Source: an uncultured Bariatricus sp. (GTDB lineage Bacteria; Bacillota; Clostridia; Lachnospirales; Lachnospiraceae). From it: a stretch of DNA of 64,000 nt. The position numbers and the translations under genes were made by a program. The notes under the pieces were generated by a model. The model was not told where the DNA came from. It made no database searches and was given only the letters and a program-made list of their open reading frames with translations. The stretch is taken from contig CAKRFP010000002.1 of assembly GCA_934320645.1 (NCBI GenBank), positions 62,001 through 126,000 on the forward strand, read 5' to 3'. How positions within the stretch are numbered: position 1 is the stretch's first letter; every line of letters starts with the position of its first letter. Of the stretch, positions 34,117-43,367 are shown in pieces.

Positions 34117-35501
34117 TGGCAGACGTATTAAAGAAAGTACCTGTAAGAGAACAGGATCCGAAGGTACGTGCAACAAATTTTGAAGAAGTATGTTATGGAT
34201 ATAATCAGGAAGAGGCAATGGAAGAAGCAAGCCGTTGCATCAACTGTAAGAATGCTAAATGTATTCAGGGATGCCCGGTAGGAATCAATATTCCTGCATT
34301 CGTTCATGAAGTAAAAGAAGGCAATATCGAAGAAGCATATAAGATTATCGGACAGTCTTCTGCACTTCCTGCTGTTTGTGGACGTGTATGTCCTCAGGAG
34401 TCACAGTGCGAAGGAAAATGTATCCGTGGTATCAAGGGAGAATCTATTTCCATCGGTAAGCTGGAAAGATTCGTTGCTGATTACGCTCTGGAACATGATA
34501 TCAAACCGGTTGGCGCAGACAAGAAGAACGGACACAAGGTTGCAGTTATCGGTTCAGGTCCGGCAGGACTTACCTGTGCAGGAGACCTTGCAAAGCTTGG
34601 TTACGATGTAACAGTGTTTGAAGCACTTCACGAACTCGGTGGAGTACTTGTATATGGTATTCCGGAATTTCGTCTTCCGAAGCAGAAAGTTGTTGCAAAA
34701 GAGATTGCAAAAGTAAAAGAACTTGGTGTTCACTTTGAGACAAACGTTGTAATCGGTAAATCTACTACAATCGACATGCTGATTGAAGATGAAGGATTCG
34801 AAGCAGTATTCATCGGATCCGGAGCAGGACTTCCGAAGTTCATGGGAATCCCTGGAGAAAATGCCAACGGCGTATTCTCAGCAAATGAATACCTTACAAG
34901 AAGCAACCTTATGAAAGCATTTGATGATTCTTACGATACACCGATCGCAGCTGGTAAGAAAGTTGCAGTTGTCGGTGGTGGTAACGTAGCAATGGATGCT
35001 GCAAGAACAGCACTTCGTCTTGGAGCAGAAGTTCATATCGTATACCGTCGTAGCGAAGAAGAACTTCCGGCCCGTGTGGAAGAAGTTCATCACGCAAAAG
35101 AAGAAGGCGTACAGTTCGATCTTCTGACAAACCCGGTAGAAATCCTCGAAGAAGATGGATGGGTAAAAGGAATCAAGTGTGTTCGTATGGAACTTGGCGA
35201 ACCGGATGCATCAGGAAGAAGACGTCCTGTACCGGTTGAAGATTCTGAATTCGTGATCGATGTTGACACAGTGATTATGTCACTCGGAACATCACCGAAC
35301 CCGCTGATCTCTTCTACAACAGAAGGACTGGAAGTTAACAAGTGGAAATGTATCGTTGCAGACGAAGAACATGGAAAGACTTCCAAAGAAGGCGTATACG
35401 CAGGTGGAGATGCCGTAACAGGTGCAGCTACAGTAATCCTTGCTATGGGAGCTGGTAAAGCTGGTGCAAAAGGTATCCACGAATATCTTTCAAATAAATA
35501 A
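34116..35501 (+). CDS. nfnB: NfnB: large subunit of electron-bifurcating transhydrogenase (GltA-like)
   Basis: A 461-aa flavoprotein of the glutamate-synthase small-chain family. The N-terminal Cys-rich domain binds two [4Fe-4S] clusters (CINCKNAKCIQGCP at about 42; AVCGRVCPQESQCEGKC at about 88). FAD binds at GSGPAGLTCAGDLA (about 147) and NADP at VGGGNVAMDAART (about 288). It overlaps the nfnA stop by one base (TAATG). The NfnB flavin is the bifurcating site in characterised enzymes. No glutamate synthase large subunit is nearby, which argues against a GltD role. Confidence 0.9.
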   Translation: MADVLKKVPVREQDPKVRATNFEEVCYGYNQEEAMEEASRCINCKNAKCIQGCPVGINIPAFVHEVKEGNIEEAYKIIGQSSALPAVCGRVCPQESQCEGKCIRGIKGESISIGKLERFVADYALEHDIKPVGADKKNGHKVAVIGSGPAGLTCAGDLAKLGYDVTVFEALHELGGVLVYGIPEFRLPKQKVVAKEIAKVKELGVHFETNVVIGKSTTIDMLIEDEGFEAVFIGSGAGLPKFMGIPGENANGVFSANEYLTRSNLMKAFDDSYDTPIAAGKKVAVVGGGNVAMDAARTALRLGAEVHIVYRRSEEELPARVEEVHHAKEEGVQFDLLTNPVEILEEDGWVKGIKCVRMELGEPDASGRRRPVPVEDSEFVIDVDTVIMSLGTSPNPLISSTTEGLEVNKWKCIVADEEHGKTSKEGVYAGGDAVTGAATVILAMGAGKAGAKGIHEYLSNK

Positions 35502-35509
35502 GAGTTATG

Positions 35510-35543
35510 ACCGCAGTTTCCTTTGATGGGACTGCGGTTTTTT
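35510..35543 (+). terminator. nfnAB terminator
   Basis: ACCGCAGT at 35510-35517 pairs with ACTGCGGT at 35531-35538, followed by TTTTT. Confidence 0.9.
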
Positions 35544-35548
35544 ATAGG

Positions 35549-35737
35549 GGTTGTGTAGACCACCTGGGGAAAAATAATTGCGCCAATTCAAGTTGTGCAA
35601 ACCATTCCGATGAACCTCTTAGGGCGAAAATTATGTCAGCAGAGGCTTCCATAATTTTTGAGTTTCATCTCCATTGCACAAAATAGAATTGGAGCAATTA
35701 TTTTTCCCCAGGTGGTCGTTCTACGGTATTGGTAAAA
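35549..35737 (+). repeat. Long covarying hairpin element, copy 2
   Basis: Same layout as copy 1: GGTTGTG, a 32-nt arm at 35558-35589 that pairs with 35686-35717 (31 of 32 pairs), a 96-nt core at 35590-35685, and ACGGTATTGGTAAAA at 35723-35737. It differs from copy 1 by one inserted T near the left end, 2 core positions and 14 left-arm positions. It lies directly after the nfnAB terminator. The rest of the gap to 35911 shows nothing clear. Confidence 0.9.
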
Positions 35738-35910
35738 ACTGCAAAGAAGTTATACAAAGGGGAGAAAACTGGCAGTTATAGAGGGGAAACCGGACGCTGG
35801 TTTGTATGTTGTGGTTGATTTTAAAAGAGTTCTGTAGATTTACATTTCTGGACAGGATTGGTCAAAAATGGTACAATAGAAAAAGTATCATTTTATGAAA
35901 GAGGTCTGTT

Positions 35911-36576
35911 ATGAAATACAAGTATATCTTATTTGACTTAGATGGGACGATTACGGAATCGGGGCCGGGGATTATGAATTCGGTGGAGTATGCGCTGGGG
36001 AAGATGAACCGGGAGGTTGGCGACCGGGAGACTTTGAAGAATTTTATCGGGCCGCCGCTTACGGATTCGATGGAGAAATATTATGGGATGTCCGAGGAGG
36101 AGGCACTGCTTGGAGTCAAGTATTACCGGGAATATTATGCGGTAAAAGGGATTTTTGAAAATTCGGTTTATGAAGGGCTTGCAGAGACTTTGGAAGCATT
36201 GAAAGAAGAAGGTTATGTTCTTGCCGTGGCAACCTCCAAGCCGGAAGAGTATGCAAAAAGGATTGCGGATAAATTTGACTTTGCAAAATATTTTGTCGGG
36301 ATTTACGGGGCTACGATGGATGGCTCCCTGATCCGGAAGGCAGATGTGATCCGTTATGCGTTGGATGATCTGGGTGTTAGTAAGGAAGATTATGATCAGG
36401 TTGTGATGGTTGGAGACAGAAATAATGATATCTTCGGTGCGAAAGAGAACAGGCTTAAAGTGATCGGTGTTCTGTATGGATATGGAGATCTGGAAGAACT
36501 TCAGAGTGCAGGTGCGGATGATATTGCAGAGACACCGGAAGATATCGCACGGATTATCAGAAAAATGGAATCATGA
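35911..36576 (+). CDS. HAD-superfamily phosphatase, Gph/PpaX type
   Basis: A 221-aa HAD hydrolase with a helical cap. Motif I is ILFDLDGTITESG (nucleophile Asp near residue 9), motif II ATSKPEEYA, and motif III/IV DQVVMVGDRNNDIFGAK. Similar to phosphoglycolate phosphatase or phosphoserine-like clostridial HADs; the substrate cannot be set from sequence. It ends 13 bases before helD, so they form an operon. Confidence 0.88.
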   Translation: MKYKYILFDLDGTITESGPGIMNSVEYALGKMNREVGDRETLKNFIGPPLTDSMEKYYGMSEEEALLGVKYYREYYAVKGIFENSVYEGLAETLEALKEEGYVLAVATSKPEEYAKRIADKFDFAKYFVGIYGATMDGSLIRKADVIRYALDDLGVSKEDYDQVVMVGDRNNDIFGAKENRLKVIGVLYGYGDLEELQSAGADDIAETPEDIARIIRKMES

Positions 36577-36589
36577 GAGGTTTTTGAAG

Positions 36590-38632
36590 ATGAGTAACAA
36601 CGACGCAATAAATAGCGAGATTCAGTTTCTGAAAGAGGTAGAGGAGAAACTGAAGACGCGTATTACCGAGATCAAAGCATCGCTTCTTGAGGGAGAAAAA
36701 GAGATTGAGAGCATGCACGATTATTATTGGGAAAACTATACGGAGATGGATGAGTATGGTTATGAAAATTATGATAATCAGCAGGCACTTCTTGGAGAAG
36801 TCAATGCGAATAATGACCGTCTGATGAAAAAGCAGCGTTTGGAGAAAATGATCGACTCGCCGTATTTCGGAAGAGTGGATTTTCTCTTTGACGGGGAAGA
36901 AGAGAGCGAAAGCTTTTACATCGGAATCGGCAATTTTGCGCCAAAAGCAGGAATGACGCCGCTGATCTACGACTGGAGAGCGCCGGTGAGCGGACTTTTT
37001 TATGATTATGACAGAGGACAGGCATCCTACGAAGCACCGGGAGGCACGATTCAGGGAGAAATCACATCCAAATGGCAGTACAAGATCAAGAATGGAAAGA
37101 TGATCTACGCATTCGAAAGTGATACTAAGATTGACGATGAGATTCTGAAGCAGGAGCTTGGAAGCAACGGGGATGTACAGTTGAAGAACATCGTCCGCAC
37201 GATCCAGAAAGAGCAGAATGAAATCATCCGAAATGTGAAAGATAAGGTTCTGGTGATCCAGGGGGCAGCAGGAAGTGGGAAGACATCGGTTGCCCTGCAC
37301 CGGATCGCATATCTGCTCTATCATGACCGGAAAAATCTGAAAGCATCGGACATTCTGATCCTTTCGCCAAACAGTGTGTTCGCAGATTATATTTCCCATA
37401 TTCTGCCGGAGCTTGGTGAGGAAAATATCCAGGAGATGAGCTTTGATCTGTTTGCTTACAGAGAACTGAAGGGAATCGTATCGGACTGTGAGGACCGTTA
37501 TGATTATCTGGAAAAGCTGATCCGTTTTCCGGAGATGGGAATCCGGGAAAGCTATCTGAACAGGCAGTCTGCCGGATTTGTCGGTGAAATGGAAGGATTT
37601 CTTGCAGTTCTGGAAGATCAGCTGATGGATTTTAAACCGGTCAAGATTCGTACGCTGGAAAAGACGGAAGAAGAGCTGATTAACCTGTTCTATTTCAAAT
37701 TCCAGGATATTCCGATCCTTGCCAGAATGGATGCGGTGATGGAATATCTGGTGGACGAATACGAGACCTTGTATAACCGGAATCTTCCGGAAGAGGAAGT
37801 GGAGCAGATTCGGGAGAAATTCAACCGGATGTATGTGACACGTGACATTTATAAAATATATAACTGGTTTTTGGAAGAAAATGGATATGAGACACTGGCA
37901 AAGGTTCCGTATGAGAACAGAAAACTCCAGTATGAAGATGTGTTTCCAGTACTCTATCTCAAATATCGGATGCTGGGCGGAACCCGGCATAAGCATATTA
38001 AACACCTGGTAATTGATGAGATGCAGGATTATTCTTATCTGCAGTATGTTGTACTGTCTCAGCTGTTCTCCTGCCGGATGACGATCCTTGGTGATCGGGC
38101 ACAAACGCTGGACAGTCAGATGCAGGATGTGCTGACTTTCCTTCCGAAGATTTTCGGGCGAACAATCCGTAAGATCATCATGAACAAAAGCTATCGGAAT
38201 ACCATTGAGATTGCAGAGTATGCGGCGAAGTTTACCGGGGAAAAGGATCTGGAATATCTGGAACGACATGGTAAACCGGTGACGGAAAAGACATTTGATT
38301 CGGATGGGGAACTGTTAAATGAAATCATCTGGGAAGCAAATTCCGGAATGGAACATTATGAGACTGCCGCCGTTTTGACTGAGACCATGGATGAAGCATA
38401 TGCAATGACCAGAATGCTTGCAAATCGGGGAATGAAAGTAAATTGCATTGACCGTGACAGCAGTACCTTTGAAAAAGGCGTTACGGTGACGACCTTTTAT
38501 ATGGCAAAGGGACTGGAATTTGACCAGGTATTCGGTGTATTTCCAAAGAACGAGAATCCGATGACCGGACAGGCAAAATACATCTGTGCGACAAGAGCGC
38601 TGCATGAGCTTTCTATGTACAAAAGAGCATAA
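36590..38632 (+). CDS. helD: HelD-like RNA polymerase-associated superfamily 1 helicase
   Basis: A 680-aa UvrD/Rep-type ATPase. The N-terminus is a coiled coil (about 1-85), like the finger that enters the RNA polymerase secondary channel in HelD. The Walker A is IQGAAGSGKTSVALHR (about 222), Walker B is VIDEMQDYSYLQY, and motif III GDRAQTLD and a C-terminal ATRALHEL motif VI are present. ATG 36590 was chosen over earlier in-frame codons that lie inside the HAD gene. HelD recycles stalled RNA polymerase in Gram-positives. A general DNA helicase is less likely given the coiled coil. Confidence 0.88.
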   Translation: MSNNDAINSEIQFLKEVEEKLKTRITEIKASLLEGEKEIESMHDYYWENYTEMDEYGYENYDNQQALLGEVNANNDRLMKKQRLEKMIDSPYFGRVDFLFDGEEESESFYIGIGNFAPKAGMTPLIYDWRAPVSGLFYDYDRGQASYEAPGGTIQGEITSKWQYKIKNGKMIYAFESDTKIDDEILKQELGSNGDVQLKNIVRTIQKEQNEIIRNVKDKVLVIQGAAGSGKTSVALHRIAYLLYHDRKNLKASDILILSPNSVFADYISHILPELGEENIQEMSFDLFAYRELKGIVSDCEDRYDYLEKLIRFPEMGIRESYLNRQSAGFVGEMEGFLAVLEDQLMDFKPVKIRTLEKTEEELINLFYFKFQDIPILARMDAVMEYLVDEYETLYNRNLPEEEVEQIREKFNRMYVTRDIYKIYNWFLEENGYETLAKVPYENRKLQYEDVFPVLYLKYRMLGGTRHKHIKHLVIDEMQDYSYLQYVVLSQLFSCRMTILGDRAQTLDSQMQDVLTFLPKIFGRTIRKIIMNKSYRNTIEIAEYAAKFTGEKDLEYLERHGKPVTEKTFDSDGELLNEIIWEANSGMEHYETAAVLTETMDEAYAMTRMLANRGMKVNCIDRDSSTFEKGVTVTTFYMAKGLEFDQVFGVFPKNENPMTGQAKYICATRALHELSMYKRA

Positions 38633-38670
38633 ACACGCAGACGGATACCGCGAAAGAGAGGATGAACAGG

Positions 38671-39150
38671 ATGAAGATCACCGTACTGACGGTTGGAAAA
38701 ATAAAAGAAAAGTATCTGCGGGATGCGATCGCAGAATATACCAAAAGGCTGAGTCGTTACTGTAAGCTGGAGATCATTGAGGTGGCAGATGAAAAGACGC
38801 CGGACAATGCCAGCGAGACGGTAGAGGAGCTGATTCGCCAGAAGGAGGCGGAGCGCCTTTTGAAATATATCCGCGAGGATGCATACCTGATCACACTGGA
38901 GATCGGCGGTAAGCAGCTGACATCCGAAGAATTTTCAGAGAAAATCGAAAAACTCGGCATTCAGGGAACCAGCCACATTATTTTTGTGATCGGTGGTTCC
39001 ATCGGAATCGGAAAAGCGGTTCTGGAAAAATCGAATTATGCACTGAGTTTTTCAAAGATGACCTTTCCGCACCAGCTGATGCGTGTAATCCTGTTGGAGC
39101 AGATTTACCGTGGATACCGGATCATAGCGGGAGAACCCTACCACAAATAA
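38671..39150 (+). CDS. rlmH: 23S rRNA (pseudouridine1915-N3)-methyltransferase RlmH
   Basis: A 159-aa SPOUT methyltransferase, exactly the family length from ATG 38671; the ATG at 38662 is too close to the GAGAGG site. SAM-binding knot residues are in FVIGGSIGIGKAVL, and the C-terminal signature LLEQIYRGYRIIAGEPYHK is complete. Confidence 0.96.
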   Translation: MKITVLTVGKIKEKYLRDAIAEYTKRLSRYCKLEIIEVADEKTPDNASETVEELIRQKEAERLLKYIREDAYLITLEIGGKQLTSEEFSEKIEKLGIQGTSHIIFVIGGSIGIGKAVLEKSNYALSFSKMTFPHQLMRVILLEQIYRGYRIIAGEPYHK

Positions 39151-39168
39151 GAAAAGAGGCTGATTCAT

Positions 39169-40005
39169 ATGAAGATGGTAGTATTAGTTGAGAACAGTTC
39201 CAGATGCAGACTCTGTGCAGAGCATGGATTGTCTGTGTATATCGAGTATAAGGGAAAGAAGTATCTTCTGGATACCGGAGCAACGGCACTGTTTGCGGAG
39301 AATGCAAAAGAACTTGGAATTGATCTCTCGGAAGTCGATACGGCATTTTTGTCGCATGCACATTATGACCACAGCGGCGGCTTTGAGGAATTCTTTAAGG
39401 AGAATGAGAAAGCAGCAGTTTGTATGCAGGATACGTCAGCTGAGAACTGTTTTTACCGCACGGAGAAAGGGGATAAATATATCGGAATCCCACAGCATCT
39501 TCTGGAAAACTACAAAGAACGGTTTCGACCATTGAATGCGGTTTGCGAAGTGGATCAAGGGGTCTGGATTGTACCGCATTTCACAGGCGGGCTGGATGAG
39601 ATGGGACGCAGGGCGAAGATGTACCGGAAGATTGGTGATGAATTTGTTGCAGATGATTTTGCACATGAACAGAGTGTGATTTTTGAGACCGAAAAGGGAC
39701 TGGTGATCTTTAACAGCTGTTCCCATGGCGGAATCGTCAATATTGTGAGGGAAGTGCAGATGGCACTCGGCGGTCAGAAGGTCTATGCGGTTGTAGGAGG
39801 ATTTCATATGATGAAACTTTCAGGAATGGACACCCTTGCCATACCGGAGGAAGAAGTTGTGGAGACTGCGAAGGAGCTGAAAGAGCTTGGAGTAGAAGAA
39901 ATCTACACCGGACACTGTACAGGCAATATTGCATTCGGGATCCTGAGAAAAGAGCTTGGGGAAATGGTGCATGGGCTTGGAACGGGAGAAAAGGTAGAGT
40001 TCTAA
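39169..40005 (+). CDS. Metallo-beta-lactamase-fold hydrolase
   Basis: A 278-aa MBL-fold protein. The metal motif is SHAHYDHSGG (about residue 64), further ligands are in SCSHGGIVN (about 185) and the C-terminal YTGHCTGN His (about 247). It resembles the archaeal-type dihydropterin-linked phosphosynthase family that many Firmicute annotations use, but the real substrate is unknown. It follows rlmH by 18 bases and shares a bidirectional terminator with aspA. Confidence 0.85.
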   Translation: MKMVVLVENSSRCRLCAEHGLSVYIEYKGKKYLLDTGATALFAENAKELGIDLSEVDTAFLSHAHYDHSGGFEEFFKENEKAAVCMQDTSAENCFYRTEKGDKYIGIPQHLLENYKERFRPLNAVCEVDQGVWIVPHFTGGLDEMGRRAKMYRKIGDEFVADDFAHEQSVIFETEKGLVIFNSCSHGGIVNIVREVQMALGGQKVYAVVGGFHMMKLSGMDTLAIPEEEVVETAKELKELGVEEIYTGHCTGNIAFGILRKELGEMVHGLGTGEKVEF

Positions 40006-40076
40006 GATTAGATACGGTCATAGTATGAAAGGACTGATTTTCATAAAATAAAAAATATGTGAGATCAGGACAAATG

Positions 40077-40134
40077 AAAAATGCTACAGGATTTATCTCA
40101 GTTCATTAAGAGAGGAATCCTGTGGCATTTTAAT
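40077..40134. terminator. Bidirectional terminator between the MBL gene and aspA
   Basis: A 16-base arm at 40077-40092 pairs with 40116-40131 (one G-U), A-run before and T-run after. Confidence 0.85.
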
Positions 40135-40155
40135 TTGCATGTAAAAATTTGTATA

Positions 40156-41574
40156 TTACATTGCCTTCTTCATAATAACCACTTCCGGTTCGGTCATCGC
40201 ATAGGTATCCAGCACTTCATCCAGTTCGTTTTCCTTCATCAGTTTTTCAGCCAGAACCAGTTCCCGTACCGTTTTCCCGGTTTTCAGTGCCGTTTTTGCA
40301 ATTCTTGCAGAGGTCTTGTAACCCAGGTACGGGCAGAGGGCGGTTGCGATTCCGGCGCTGCTTTCCATCAGGGACAGGCACCGCTCCCGGTTTGCCGTGA
40401 TACCGGAGATACAGTTGTCAATCAGGGTGGTGACAGCTTCACGGAGTGTGCTGATCGATTCAAACAGATTGTAAAATACAACCGGCTCAAATGCGTTGAG
40501 TTCCATCTGTCCGGCTTCAGCGGCCATGGTAATCGTGGTATCGTGCCCTACGACATGGAAAGCAACCTGTGTGACAACTTCCGGAATGACCGGATTGATC
40601 TTCTCTGGCATGATAGAAGAACCATTCTGGCGTGCCGGGAGGTTGATCTCACCAAAGCCTGTTTTGGGACCGGAAGAGAGAAGGCGCAGATCATTACACA
40701 TTTTGGAAAGGTCAACGGCACAGGTTTTGACTGCACCGGATACGGCAACAAAACCATCCAGATTTTCTGTTGCATCAAATAGATCATCTGCCTGCTTCAG
40801 CGGATAGCCGGTTACTTTTTTGAGCTTTGGAACAATGTTGTGAAGATAGATTTCGGAGACATTGATGGCACTTCCGATGGCGGTTCCGCCAAGATTTACG
40901 GTGTACAGTTCACGGGAGATGCTGCGTATCCGCTCAGCATCACGGCGAACCATGGAAGAATAGCTGTGAAAGGTCTGCCCAAGACGCATCGGAACGGCAT
41001 CCTGAAGCTGTGTCCGTCCCATTTTGAGAACATCGTCGAATTCTTCACTCTTTTTTGTGAGGCAGACGGCAAGCCGGTCAAGTTCCTTTGTGAGCGGTTT
41101 TAACAGATCAAGTGCTGTCAGCTTTCCTGCGGTCGGGATCACATCATTGGTGGACTGCGCCATGTTGACATGATCGTTTGGGTGAATCAGCTGGTAAGTA
41201 CCTTTTTTGCCGCCGAGGATTTCTTCAGCACGGTTGGCGATCACTTCATTCATATTCATATTTGCACTGGTTCCGGCACCGCCCTGGATGGCATCCACGA
41301 TAAATTCATCTCGGAATCTGCCGTCAATAATTTCATCACATGCCTGAATAATGGCGGAAGCCTTGGTGACAGGAAGCTTGAGAGCACTCCGATTGGTGAG
41401 CGCGGCAGCTTTTTTTATTTTTGCAAGATTTTGAATGAAAAGGGGATGCAATTTATTTCCGGTGATTGGGAAATTTTCTTTTGCGCGAAGGGACTGAACG
41501 CCGTAATATGCATCCGCAGGGACCTCCATTTCTCCGATTGAATCTGATTCCATTCTCATTTTCTCTAAATTCAT
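40156..41574 (-). CDS. aspA: Aspartate ammonia-lyase
   Basis: A 472-aa fumarase/aspartase superfamily enzyme converting aspartate to fumarate and ammonia. The start (MESDSIGEMEVPADAYYGVQ) and the catalytic SS-loop GSSIMPEKINPVIPEVV are aspartase-like. The preference for aspartase over fumarase C rests on overall similarity, so fumarase remains possible. The start at 41574 follows GAGGAATC. It stands alone in the opposite direction to its neighbours. Confidence 0.88.
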   Translation of the reverse strand: MNLEKMRMESDSIGEMEVPADAYYGVQSLRAKENFPITGNKLHPLFIQNLAKIKKAAALTNRSALKLPVTKASAIIQACDEIIDGRFRDEFIVDAIQGGAGTSANMNMNEVIANRAEEILGGKKGTYQLIHPNDHVNMAQSTNDVIPTAGKLTALDLLKPLTKELDRLAVCLTKKSEEFDDVLKMGRTQLQDAVPMRLGQTFHSYSSMVRRDAERIRSISRELYTVNLGGTAIGSAINVSEIYLHNIVPKLKKVTGYPLKQADDLFDATENLDGFVAVSGAVKTCAVDLSKMCNDLRLLSSGPKTGFGEINLPARQNGSSIMPEKINPVIPEVVTQVAFHVVGHDTTITMAAEAGQMELNAFEPVVFYNLFESISTLREAVTTLIDNCISGITANRERCLSLMESSAGIATALCPYLGYKTSARIAKTALKTGKTVRELVLAEKLMKENELDEVLDTYAMTEPEVVIMKKAM

Positions 41575-41943
41575 AATGATTCCTCTTTCTGCATGTCTGT
41601 GCTGTTGTTGTCATTGAATGTTTTCGACTTTGTCGATAGTGGGAGGATAGCACTTCCCCGATCTCTTGTAAATACAGAGAATAAGGTTCCGTTGTTTTTC
41701 AATTTTCCAGACAGGGAGACTTAAAAAAATAAACTTGTTTTTCCAAAATATTTACAAAGTCAAGTGGGGATTCGTAATGGGAGAAGAGAGTCTGGCAGGT
41801 CTGGATGCATTTTGCAAATGCTCATAAAGCATAATCACAAACTCATAGTGGACACTTAAAACAGAAGTTGAATTCTGAAAATAATAGTTAAATGAAGCTA
41901 ATAATGTAAAATTGTGTATATAATAACTAAAAAAACATTGTTG
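41575..41943. other. Divergent intergenic region aspA / feoA-like
   Basis: No gene seen. Apart from the likely promoters at each side, a self-complementary CATTTTGCAAATG occurs near 41808-41820. The rest is AT-rich without clear structure. Confidence 0.4.
41644..41672 (-). promoter_or_regulatory. Possible aspA promoter
   Basis: On the minus strand TTTACA (41672-41667), a 17-base spacer and TATCCT (41649-41644), about 70 bases upstream of the aspA start. Confidence 0.5.
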
Positions 41944-41973
41944 TTGACTAACTAATACAAAAGCGGGTATACT
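41944..41973 (+). promoter_or_regulatory. Promoter of the FeoA-like gene
   Basis: TTGACT at 41944-41949, 18-base spacer, TATACT at 41968-41973. Confidence 0.65.
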
Positions 41974-42009
41974 ATAGGAAAGTCAAAGGAGAAAAAAGAA
42001 GGTGTAAAA

Positions 42010-42225
42010 ATGCAGGCATTGTCAACAGCTGATCCGGGAAAATGGTACACGATCAAATGGATGTTCGGCGTCCCGGAAGTACTGGAGAAATTAAAAGAAT
42101 TCAAGATCAAAGAAGGCAGCGAGATCCATGTGATCCAGAATGATGCCAGTGGCATGATGATCATAGCATCCGATCAGAAAAGATTTGCGATCAGTCAGGA
42201 AGCCGCAGCGAGAATTCAGGTATAA
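42010..42225 (+). CDS. Stand-alone FeoA-domain protein
   Basis: A 71-aa protein. Residues 28-70 (FKIKEGSEIHVIQNDASGMM; KRFAISQEAAARIQV) fit the SH3-like FeoA core. FeoA normally assists the ferrous iron transporter FeoB, but no feoB is near, so this may be a free regulator or iron-linked adaptor. It has its own promoter and terminator. Confidence 0.75.
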   Translation: MQALSTADPGKWYTIKWMFGVPEVLEKLKEFKIKEGSEIHVIQNDASGMMIIASDQKRFAISQEAAARIQV

Positions 42226-42240
42226 CAGGAAGAAATGAAG

Positions 42241-42283
42241 AAATCGGTCTTACTATCATAAGAAAAGTAAGATCGATTTTTTG
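42241..42283 (+). terminator. Terminator after the FeoA-like gene
   Basis: AAATCGGTCTTAC at 42241-42253 pairs with 42267-42279 (one G-U), followed by TTT. Confidence 0.85.
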
Positions 42284-42469
42284 CGTATACGGTGAGCCAA
42301 CCAATCTGATTTTATAAAGTTTTCACAGATTAACGGATTGTTTTCAAATGCAATTGACGATATAATACCTTTATATAACGATATCAGGGTCAGGAATCCG
42401 GCAGAAGATTACCGGCAGCAGTCAGATCCTGAGATTCGAAAAAATACAAGCGCGAAAGAGGGAAAATGG

Positions 42470-43312
42470 ATGTTAGAGATTATTTGTCTGATATGGCTTT
42501 GGCGTGTGAATGGAAAACACGCGATAGAAAGAGGACAGAATCCGAAAAAGTACCGTGCACTTACGTTAGGACTGTGGTTTGGTCTGGAATTTATCGGTAC
42601 TTTTGTCGGAGTTGAACTGATGCAGATTTTAAATTTGGGAGATAATGCAATTTACGGCGCATATGCTCTTGGAATCATTGGAGCTGCGATTGGTGGTTTT
42701 GTTTCCTACTGGCTTGCAAAAAAAGCACCGATGGGGAACTACAGACCGGAAGACCAGCCAAATGCATGGAATCAGAACGGTTGGAACAATCAGCAAAATG
42801 GCTGGAATCAGGATCAGAACAGCTGGAATAATCAGCAAAATGGCTGGAATAATCAGTCAAATGGCTGGAATCAGGAGCAGAACGGTTGGGAAAATCAGCA
42901 GAATGACTGGAACAGGAATCAGAACAGTTGGAATAACCAGTCAAATGGCTGGAATCAGAACCAGAATGGACAGAACAACTGGAATCAAAATGCATGGGGA
43001 CAGCCGCAGCAGGAGCCGGATTGTCTTTTTGCACCGGCGACCATCCGTATTATCGAAGAAGAGGGTGGATATTCTGGTGGACAGGATGCATTTTTCTTAA
43101 ATGGAAGACCAATCTGTTCTCTGCAACCGGGAAGTGAATACACTTTTACGACTTATGCAAAGAAGAATGTACTGACGATTGGCAGACCGACACCAAATCC
43201 GGCAAATGAGACCAATGTGCTCAAGTTTATTGCGGGAGAAAGAGGTCAGATTGAGATTCATGCATGTGCAGGAAGGCTGCTTCCGGAGAAATTCAGCAAT
43301 TATACAGCATAG
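42470..43312 (+). CDS. Membrane protein with Trp/Asn/Gln-rich tandem repeats
   Basis: A 280-aa protein of unrecognised family. The N-terminal 85 residues hold a hydrophobic start and two membrane segments (about 27-48 and 55-75). Residues about 95-182 are a low-complexity array built from units such as NGWNNQQ, NGWNQDQ and NSWNNQS, prion-like in composition. The C-terminal 95 residues form a separate domain (FAPATIRIIEEEGG, then FLNGRPICSLQPGSEY) that looks beta-rich. The frame could extend to 42338, but AGAGGGA before ATG 42470 and the membrane start favour 42470. Function unknown. Confidence 0.75.
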   Translation: MLEIICLIWLWRVNGKHAIERGQNPKKYRALTLGLWFGLEFIGTFVGVELMQILNLGDNAIYGAYALGIIGAAIGGFVSYWLAKKAPMGNYRPEDQPNAWNQNGWNNQQNGWNQDQNSWNNQQNGWNNQSNGWNQEQNGWENQQNDWNRNQNSWNNQSNGWNQNQNGQNNWNQNAWGQPQQEPDCLFAPATIRIIEEEGGYSGGQDAFFLNGRPICSLQPGSEYTFTTYAKKNVLTIGRPTPNPANETNVLKFIAGERGQIEIHACAGRLLPEKFSNYTA

Positions 43313-43367
43313 GAATATTTTTAAATTTTACCGCATACACTGTCAACAAAACGGTATATGCGGCAAT

